Part shown: positions 57,310 through 64,000 of the stretch, in pieces | Numbering within the stretch: position 1 is the first letter of the stretch | Layout of the letters: every line of letters starts with the position of its first letter | Origin: Timema cristinae | Taxonomy: Eukaryota; Arthropoda; Insecta; Phasmatodea; Timematidae | NCBI GenBank assembly: GCA_039000515.1 | Contig: JBCFYV010011172.1 | Coordinates: 78,645,846-78,709,845 of the forward strand | Direction: 5' to 3' | Length of the DNA stretch: 64,000 nt | The notes under the pieces: generated by a model | What the model was told of the DNA's origin: nothing | What the model saw: only the letters and a program-made list of their open reading frames with translations | Databases searched by the model: none | Program-made: the position numbers and the translations under genes

Positions 57310-57510
57310 AGCCCACACATTGCAAACAAGCTTAGCCTATGTCTTATAATAAATACCACACTCAATCCCAACGCTTATGTAGTTTCTAATTGAATAATCA
57401 AGAGGCACTCGTACATGAGAAGTAAACATCTTTATCGGTGCAGCTCGGAATCAAACCAGGGTCTTCTAGACTTGTAGCCGACGACTATATCCACTAAGTC
57501 ATGGGGGTGA
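57310..57510 (-). repeat. SINE family D, copy D2
   Basis: One body unit (TTGCAAACAAGCTTAGCCTA ... AATCCCAACGCTTATGTAG) is followed by the tRNA-like head. On the minus strand this reads as A-box-like GACTTAGTGGATATAGTCG, then GGCTACAAGTCTAGAAGACC and the B-box-like CTGGTTTGATTCC. The same order is seen at 16905-17395. Confidence 0.55.
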
Positions 57511-57559
57511 GCTAGTATTGGTTGGCATACTTCCAGAAAAATTGGGCTCCTAAACCTTT

Positions 57560-57975
57560 TTTCTCATCTTCTCGTGTGTGAAGTCTCAAGGGAAGATGAA
57601 TACAAAATCTCTTTTAGTCGTCGCTGGGGTTAAGCTTTGGCCGTACAGCCTCAACAGCTGGAACCCCCGCCCCACTGAGCCACGGCTCGAGGAGCTAATG
57701 ACTACCAACCTGTCCCCGGAAGTAGCGTGCAGTCTCACAACTTGCCCACACGTTACTCGACGTAGCAGCCGCATCATACTATTTTTTTACAGCTTGGTCT
57801 CTCATCGGACCGGAACTTTAATGTTTGAGACGAGGGTTTTCCTCTCGAACTATCACCACAAAAGAAAACACTGTAAGAGGAGACAATGTGGTCTTCCGGT
57901 ATGAGCGGAGCAACACCTGCCGACTGGTAAATTAATATCAGGTATCCCCCGCAATCCCCTCTACTGTTCGACAAG
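57560..57975. other. GC-richer segment, unclassified
   Basis: Frames of 108 codons (+) and 63-66 codons (-) overlap on opposite strands. TTTTTTTACAG at 57782-57792 resembles a 3' splice site. No domain is recognised, so this may be an old repeat or an exon. Confidence 0.2.
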
Positions 57976-58149
57976 GATTGTCAAGGTTAGGGGCGCGTGG
58001 ATGCGATGAGAGCTCTGGTGATTGAGGTACTTGAGAACCGTTACTGCTTGCAAAACTTCAATGACGATGACAGTTCTAATCCTCCAATAATTTTTGAATT
58101 AGAAACTCAAAAGTGTATTGCCACACTTATAAAAGTACGCCAGCTATTC

Positions 58150-58600
58150 CTATTTTGAGCTAGTTTCATAAAGTCCACCTCACTACACTCTATCTCTTTC
58201 AGGCCCATTTTAATGCTATCCCCCATCTGCGTGCACGTCTTCTCAGTCCTTGCCAGGTTGTCTAGATTCTTCCATTCGCGCTGCATGTCCTTCCCACTGT
58301 AATCTACGAAACTTGATTAGCCTAACAATGTATGAGTACCGGGTATGTAACTAATTATTATGTAACCTTCTCCACTCCCCAGTATCCTCATTCCTTTTTG
58401 GACCAAATATCCTCCTTAGCACATTTTTTCGAACACCCTAAATTTATTTGTCTCGTATAAGGTAAGATACTACTACGTTTCACACCCATAAAGAACAACC
58501 GTTAAAATTTATTGTTTTGTATATCCTGGGTTTTACATTCCTGGACAACAGCGAGATGTCAACAACCTACTGACAAGCAATAGCATGCATTTCCAGACTG
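58150..58600 (-). pseudogene. LINE reverse-transcriptase C-terminal remnant
   Basis: On the minus strand, in shifting frames: NACYCLS...QECKTQDIQNNK, then VVLYGCET (58477-58499), TNKFRVFEK, IFGPKRNEDTGEWRRLHN (about 58357-58413), and a decayed RRLQWEGHAARMEESR. The LYGCE(T/S)W and (R)RIFGPKRxExTGEWRxLHN signatures, followed by an RWxGHVARM-like segment, belong to the C-terminal region of arthropod-type non-LTR retrotransposon endonuclease/reverse transcriptases. Stops and frameshifts show it is dead. The RT catalytic core upstream is not recognisable. Confidence 0.72.
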
Positions 58601-58609
58601 TATTATTTT

Positions 58610-59600
58610 TACTAATTTCCAATCTAATATCGTTATTGCTAGTACTTACTTAGTATTTAGAGTAGCATTATGGTTTATGAGTATAGTTCTGTAGCTAGTG
58701 ATATGACCTGAGCCTGTTTTCATGTGCCGCAGATTTTGCTATAATGTAGGTCAGGGCTACGCCTATTTCTATTATTTATTTAAAGCCCGTTGGGATTGTC
58801 CGCTTAAAGAAAACAGGCAATGGGATGAGCCAAACGGATTGATTTGTTAGTCTTTATTTTATGTCATCAGTCTCTCGAAAAGTTTGATGCAATCTTTCAT
58901 TTCTTCATACCCTGTGTGAATCTCTTCATCTCTAGGATTTAGTTATAGATAATGTACTCGTAGAGAGGACTAAAAAAAACTATGCACATTTAAATCACAG
59001 GGACACTTCAGATCAATTTAAAACATAAATTTACTACTACCAATAAAACTAGCCCCCTCTCTACATAAAATATTACTTTGGAGAGAGATTACTCTCTTTC
59101 GTTTATTAAAGTTATTAATTACCTAGTCTAAAGGGTGAGTAGGAGTATAGTATAGAGAAAGTGAGCCCGCATAAGCTTAGAGAGGGGATAGTAAATCACA
59201 ATTTTTTAAACAACGCCAATTCATCTGTTGGGAGTCGATTCCCTGTAATTACAGAAAAGTGTCACCATTACTTTTGCTGAGCTCTTCCTGCGTAGCCTGC
59301 CAGATGATAGTTGATGGATCGCCAAAGAGAAAGAGTTTTCCAAAAGAGATGACATCTCATTCGCGATTCCGACTCGGTATCGCCGACATTCCTTAACGTA
59401 CCGTAGTCGCTGACAGGTTAACTGAATGTTATGTGTTTTGTGTGTGTGTGTGTGTCTCTTGCGAAATGTTAGAAACAAGACACACATCGCTCAGGTCGTA
59501 ACAAGACATATGCAACTTAGCACGACCGGTAAACTTTACGTCAAGACATCGGGACTTGTGTTTAGAGTTTCCGCGGGTTTTAATTGGGTTGTTTATTTAA
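58610..59600. other. Non-coding stretch with a (GT)n run
   Basis: A (GT)n run lies at about 59438-59453. A poor A-body-like patch occurs at 59125-59210. An 88-codon minus-strand frame (59221-59487) has no motif. Confidence 0.35.
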
Positions 59601-59609
59601 GTTGAGGTG

Positions 59610-60765
59610 AAGCTCACGACGAGTTAAATTCGTATGGAAGTCAGTACGAGTTAAGGTTACATGGAAGTCACTATAGGTTAAGGTGGGTTAGAAAGAAGTC
59701 TCCATGAGTTAAGGCGGGATAGAAGTCAATTTGAGTTAAGGTGAGATGGGAGTCGTTATGAGTTAAGATGGGATGGAAGTCATTAAGAGTTAATATGAGA
59801 TGGGAGTCGCTATGAGTTAAGATGGGATGGAAGTCACTAAAAGTTAAAATGAGATGGGAGTCACTATGAGTTAAGGTGAGATGGGAGTCGTTATGAGTTA
59901 AGATGTGATGGAAGTCACTAAAAGTTAAAATGAGATGGGAGTCACTATGAGTTAAGGTGAGATGGGAGTCGTTATGAGTTAAGATGTGATGGAAGTCACT
60001 AAGAGTTAAGATGGGATAGAAGTCATCACTATGAGATAATAGGGGTGAGATGGAGATGAGTCGCTATGATAAGTGAGATAGAGCGTAGAGTTAAGTGAGG
60101 AGTCGCTAATGATTTAAGATGAGATGGAGTCGTTATGAGTTAAGATGTGATGGAAGTCACTAAAAGTTAAAATGAGATGGGAGTCACTATGAGTTAAGGT
60201 GAGATGGGAGTCGTTATGAGTTAAGATGTGATGGAAGTCACTAAAAGTTAAATGGATAGAAGTCATATGAGTAAGGTGAGATGGGAGTGGGTTAATGAGG
60301 GTTTAGAGAGATGTGATGGAAGTCACTAAAAGTTAAAATGAGATGGGAGTCACTATGATTTAAGGTGAGATGGGAGTCGTTATGAGTTAAGATGTGATGG
60401 AAGTCACTAAAAGTTAAAATGAGATGGGAGAGTCACTATGAGTTAAGGTGAGATGGGAGTCGTTATGAGTTAAGATGTGATGGAAGTCACTAAGAGTTAA
60501 GATGGGATAGAAGTCACTATGAGTTAAGGTGAGATGGATAGTCGTTATGAGTTAAGGTGAGATGGGAGTCGCTATGATTTAAGGTGAGATAGGAGTCGTT
60601 ATGAGTTAAGATGTGATGGAAGTCACTAAAAGTTAAAATGAGATGGGAGTCGCTATGAGTTAAGGTAAGATGGGAGTCGCTATGATTTAAGGTGAGATAG
60701 GAGTCGCTATGAGTTAAGGTGGGTTGGAAGACACTATGATTTAAAGTTGGATGGAAGTAACAACG
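59610..60765. repeat. 27-bp minisatellite with 81-bp higher-order unit
   Basis: The 27-bp monomer is GAGTTAAGGTGAGATGGGAG followed by TCGTTAT. In the central part three variants alternate regularly: ...AAGATGTGATGGAAGTCACTA, AAGTTAAAATGAGATGGGAG, and GAGTTAAGGTGAGATGGGAG, giving an 81-bp repeat. Units at the edges are more diverged and a few carry deletions (60030-60110, 60250-60300). Confidence 0.95.
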
Positions 60766-60769
60766 ATCT

Positions 60770-61550
60770 ACATTATGTTAAGAATTTAACTCAGGACCAT
60801 TAGCACTGCACACAAATAAGCTACCGAGTGTTCTAAAGTGTCGAACTTACACTTCCTGTAAATTCTACATTGTCTATCTCTACCATTTTAGTGTAAATGT
60901 GTGGATAGCCCGGATGGGTATTACAATTTTAACCACGTTAAAAAAATGGATTTGAAGAGAGAGGTGTGTTCCAGCCAGGGGTCCACTCTTAGATGGGTGG
61001 ATTGGGGGATTTCCCCCTACAAACTGCATTGTGATTTTTTTCACACATTTCCCGGCGAGTTCTGACGGTTTGACTTAAGTCTTAAACTATACCATACCTT
61101 AATATTTCCTCAGGCCGGATGGTCTATTTTATTTTTGTATTTCATAATGTCAATTTGGGCTACCCAAACATTTACTATAGCTAAAATCAAGTTATTCGTG
61201 ATAAAAAGAGTATATTTTAAGGAAATGAATTAGCCTTCCCTAAAATAATGGAATGAGAACCACAAATGAAACCGATCTTCTCCAATGAGCCCGGTGGGAC
61301 CAAGCTCTAGCCTCCCGAGCGAAGAACAAACCTCTCCGTCAACATTGCCGGTCGATGTTAGTCACATATAGGAGAAACTGAACAGTGTTGAAGACACCGC
61401 CATCTCTGTTAGATGTCAGAGCAGCCTCACCTGCCTTGTAACGGGAATCCTGGCTACGCGCACCACTGGATCGGAACCCCGGGCCATGGGAACAAACTAC
61501 ACACTCCTACACTCGGGCCCTCATAGCTGAAAGTGATGTTTAGCATCAAG
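60770..61550. other. Non-coding stretch with a GC-rich patch
   Basis: The 61285-61525 segment is clearly GC-richer than its surroundings but has no open frame, tRNA-like unit or terminal repeats that I can define. GTGTGGATAGCCCGGATGGG near 60897 resembles a decayed shared tail. Confidence 0.35.
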
Positions 61551-61559
61551 GCTATTCTA

Positions 61560-61750
61560 GGGTCAATTTAAGAGTTAGATAGAGGTAGTTTAAAGGATAT
61601 GCATCCTCACTAGCGTGTAGAGAGTTAAATCACATTTGTAAATCCATCCGTGTTGCACTGGGCCGAGGTTCGAGACTTAACCTCTCCGTCACAGGCAATA
61701 CAGTCTATTGAGCGAGAGACGTATTAGACCGTGTGACCACTTATGTGTGT
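61560..61750 (-). repeat. Old SINE family A/A' copy
   Basis: TAGAGGTAGTTTAAAGGATA, a B-box remnant (minus strand AAGTCTCGAACCTCGGCC), CTCTCCGTCACAGGCAATAC and AGACCGTGTGACCACTTA follow minus-strand A' order. Confidence 0.7.
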
Positions 61751-61918
61751 TTCATGAGCAAGCAAGGTCTTCTAACTTTGAGGGAAAGGTAAAAGACGCG
61801 ACATGTTGGTTGATTAGTTTAAAATTGTTTGATTTAAAATATAGTTTGTAAACTCAATATGTAAATTTTGGAATTAATACTATACAAACAATAAGATTTC
61901 AAAATTATTTGCAACCTA

Positions 61919-62190
61919 TCACCCACTTTGGTGGCCGCATGGTCTAAGGCACTAGCCAAGTAATAGACTAATAGACTAGATAGACTAGACTGCCGATGAC
62001 GGGGAGATTGTGGTTCGATCTCGGTTGGGTGGACTGAGGGTGGCTTTCCTAAATAGTTTACCACTCTCATTCCACGCGAATGCGGATACACTTCCGATAT
62101 ATTCAACCTTCCTCATCCCTAATCCATTAAAGTGACAAGCGCGTAAACGTATAACTCGAAGGTAGTACAACGCTGCGCTTAAAAAAAAGC
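61919..62190 (+). repeat. SINE family A' copy with internal duplication
   Basis: CACCCACTTTGGTGGCCGCA, TGGTCTAAGGCACTAG, then AATAGACTA / AATAGACTAGA / TAGACTAGAC reiterated, TGCCGATGACGGGGAGATTG, B box GTGGTTCGATCTCGG, A body, and a decayed tail CGTATAACTCGAAGGTAG then TACAACGCTGCGCTTAAA. Confidence 0.85.
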
Positions 62191-62214
62191 CAGTCCTAGC
62201 ACTAGGATTGAATG

Positions 62215-62280
62215 TATTACCCAGTTAGCGCAAAACTGCAGGAGTTCTAAGGAGGTCAGAGTTCAATTCCAATTTGAAGA
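62215..62280 (+). repeat. tRNA-like fragment, unclassified
   Basis: ACCCAGTTAGCGCAAAACTG and the B-box-like CAGAGTTCAATTCCAATTTG stand at tRNA-like spacing. The stems are weak. Confidence 0.35.
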
Positions 62281-62374
62281 TGACATTTCCTCACAGTGAT
62301 TTTATATCTTACTCCAAATTTATTTCTTAAAATTCTCCTTTAATTTTTACTTCCAAAGGTTAATAGTTGAAAGA

Positions 62375-62708
62375 GGTGCTATATATAACACGGGCCAATG
62401 TTCCATTTAAAAGCTTCATAGATTTGATTTACTAACCGACCAGTACGCACGCGCGGCCCAAGAGCTCAGCTCAAGTGCCCCTGCAGTAGAGTGGAGCGGT
62501 GAAACCAAGACGCGTTGTCACGACAACTCCGGCAATTACCGCTGCTGGTAATCACACGTTACCCGCGCGCCACGAGGAATGCTGTTGCTCCTGCCGTTCT
62601 TGTATACAACCGTCCCCAGGAAGAACCGTCATCAGATCCCGCGTGCATCCTTACTTCCGTGATTTAGTTGTATTGACCAGGAATACATTGCGACACTGGT
62701 TGCAGTAA
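62375..62708 (+). promoter_or_regulatory. Weak candidate promoter/first exon
   Basis: TATATATAACAC at about 62381 lies upstream of a markedly GC- and CpG-richer segment (62440-62700) with a 69-codon frame starting at 62499 (MKPRRVVTTTPAITAAG...). No domain is recognised. It could equally be a decayed repeat. Confidence 0.2.
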
Positions 62709-63046
62709 ATGAAAACACCCCAGAAAAGAATTAACAGCTTCCTTCCTCCTGTTTGGGGAGGGGGGGGGGAGGGGCAGGGAGGTTGACAACTGATCCTAGA
62801 TACCCAAATTTCATCAGAAGGATGGTAAAAAGTAATTGAACAGTTGTGTATGGATTCATTTTTGTGCTATACGTTTTACTGCCCATTCTCGTCGTCCAAA
62901 ATTTGCTCAAACTAATTCTAGAACAAGTAAGTAAAAGCTTAATTTTGAAGAATATGAGTAATGAGATAAAATGAAAATCACCTCCAGTGCACCCGGTTGG
63001 AAATGAACTCTTCTCTGCTGCGCTGAGCCAAGCTTGCGAACGACAT

Positions 63047-63265
63047 TCTTACTGGGTTTTTTAGCACCACGTATTACTACCCATTTGGCTTTTACGCTCA
63101 TGTATTAATTACTCTAATGAGTGAGGGATGAGGAAGGTTGAATTTAGAGGAAGTGTACCTTCATTTGCGTTGAGAGAGTGGGTATCCTCCCTGTCATCTG
63201 CAGTCTCGTATATTGTGAGAGTAACACCTTAGACCATGTGGTCATCAAAGCGGGTCATCTTACTG
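63047..63265 (-). mobile_element. SINE family A' copy with internal deletion and 8-bp TSD
   Basis: The element is about 63055-63257, flanked by TCTTACTG at 63047-63054 and 63258-63265. Tail AGCACCACGTATTACTACCC, body TGAGGAAGGTTGAATTTAGA and GCGTTGAGAGAGTGGG, then a jump straight to CCTCCCTGTCATCTGCAGTC and head AGACCATGTGGTCATCAAAG. The B-box part is missing. Confidence 0.8.
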
Positions 63266-63323
63266 TTCAAGGGAGCATTTTGTTACATTTAATTAGTGCT
63301 AAAATGTTTGTGTTGAGTATTTG

Positions 63324-63339
63324 GGGGGGGGGGGGGGGT
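63324..63339. repeat. Poly-G tract
   Basis: An uninterrupted G run of about 15-16. Confidence 0.9.
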
Positions 63340-63635
63340 GGCTCATAAAGGGGCGCTAAGACGCGTTTAAGACGTCTAAAAATCCCACGTTATTTAAGAA
63401 GAGGTTTGTTATTTCAAAATATGGGTTTAGCCAAAATATAAGTTCAAATTATTACCAATTTCACCTTGTCCCTGAAGTTAAAAAACATCTTATATCTTGG
63501 GTTAGTAAAAAAATTAAATATATAAAATTAGCTCTTATTCAAGGAGGTGTCAAGTGAAATACTGAGAGCAAATTAAATGGTTAGAAACATAGATCTGACC
63601 ATCCTCAAACAAATAAAGTCTTAGTCCTATATTAA

Positions 63636-63890
63636 CAGGCTCACAACATAACATTCTTGGATAATTGAGAATTGTTCAAAGGGTTTTGAAGCTTAAGAGC
63701 TACTATTGTAATAATAAATACACTGCAGGGTCACAATAGAACACTCTATGATAATAAATACACTGCAGGATCATAACAGAACACTTTATGGTGTTTAAGG
63801 TGTTGATTGCTATTACCATAGTAAATACATTGGAGGGTCACAACAGAACATTCTAAGGTAATTGAGAATTGTTTCAGAGATTTTAAGGTT
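63636..63890. repeat. Irregular four-unit tandem repeat
   Basis: Units start with GGTCACAACAGAACATTCT variants at about 63639, 63729, 63769 and 63836. Units share ATAATAAATACACTGCAG and GGTAATTGAGAATTGTT(C) segments but differ in length (about 40-90 bp) through internal deletion. Confidence 0.75.
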
Positions 63891-63904
63891 TCAGAGACAT
63901 CATC

Positions 63905-64000
63905 AGGCCCACCAAGAGGCGGGGGCAGGGGAGTCAAAATCCCCGGGGTCCGGGCACCAAGGAGGCCCGGCTCGGCTTCGAGAATTTGTATTCTAATTTT
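63905..64000. mobile_element. GC-rich end of an element cut by the window edge
   Basis: GGCCCACCAAGAGGCGGGGG, then CCCCGGGGTCCGGGCACC and GGAGGCCCGGCTCGG, is typical of GC-rich transposon termini, but the other end is outside the window, so it cannot be classified. Confidence 0.3.

Overview
The window reads as non-coding, repeat-dense nuclear DNA from a large-genome invertebrate. It is AT-rich, holds no convincing intact protein-coding gene, and is crowded with decayed DNA transposons, tRNA-derived SINEs, microsatellites and minisatellites. An arthropod is plausible from this mix, but the sequence does not identify a species. The only recognisable protein homology is in broken transposases and a reverse-transcriptase remnant.

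The dominant feature is a set of tRNA-headed SINEs. Family A (head CCTCGGTGGC, about 255 bp) has fresh copies with exact target-site duplications (TSDs) at 3293-3551 and 17505-17767, one flanked by a 9 bp TSD at 38954-39210, and many older relatives of a diverged subfamily A' (head GGTGGCCGCATGGTCTAAGG). Family B (head CCTGGTGGTCTAGGGG, tRNA-Arg-like, about 290 bp) has nine copies, four of them 5'-truncated but still flanked by TSDs. A and B have unrelated heads and bodies but the same 3' end: a tail with the self-complementary core ACCCGAACGGGT, then GACGCGGTGCTAA and a (TAA)n run. Two insertions of about 50 bp (51144-51190, 55059-55114) consist of nothing but this tail and are flanked by 10 and 9 bp TSDs. 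The tail therefore looks like the template end recognised by a LINE reverse transcriptase. Families C (2.3-3.1 kb, 44.1 kb) and D (16.6-17.4 kb, 57.3-57.5 kb) are further tRNA-like repeats.

DNA transposons: an almost complete but dead hAT element with an 8 bp TSD and terminal repeats (29784-32573), a hAT deletion derivative (48650-49485), hAT-like MITEs (6445-6906, 22299-22639, 28245-28819), a Tc1/mariner MITE with TA duplications (33112-33332), two pogo/Tigger-like MITEs (7063-7526, 14669-15106), a MULE transposase fragment (43806-44035) and several elements of unclear class. A LINE reverse-transcriptase C-terminus lies on the minus strand near 58.15-58.6 kb. Nesting gives a relative chronology: an A' SINE is split by a hAT element, which is itself split by a B SINE (48.6-49.7 kb). 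B SINEs also interrupt the 30 kb hAT and the 46-47 kb element, so B is the youngest layer.

Tandem repeats: two related 45-bp minisatellites 13 kb apart (40.4 and 53.6 kb), an 81-bp higher-order array of 27-bp units (59.6-60.8 kb), a 36-40 bp array (38.2-38.8 kb), a degenerate ~145-bp satellite (34.6-35.4 kb) and a 490-bp GTA/GTG microsatellite (52 kb). Three short segments (14.1, 40.2 and 62.4-62.7 kb) have a more gene-like composition and are listed as weak exon or promoter candidates. The remaining stretches are AT-rich DNA in which I could identify nothing.
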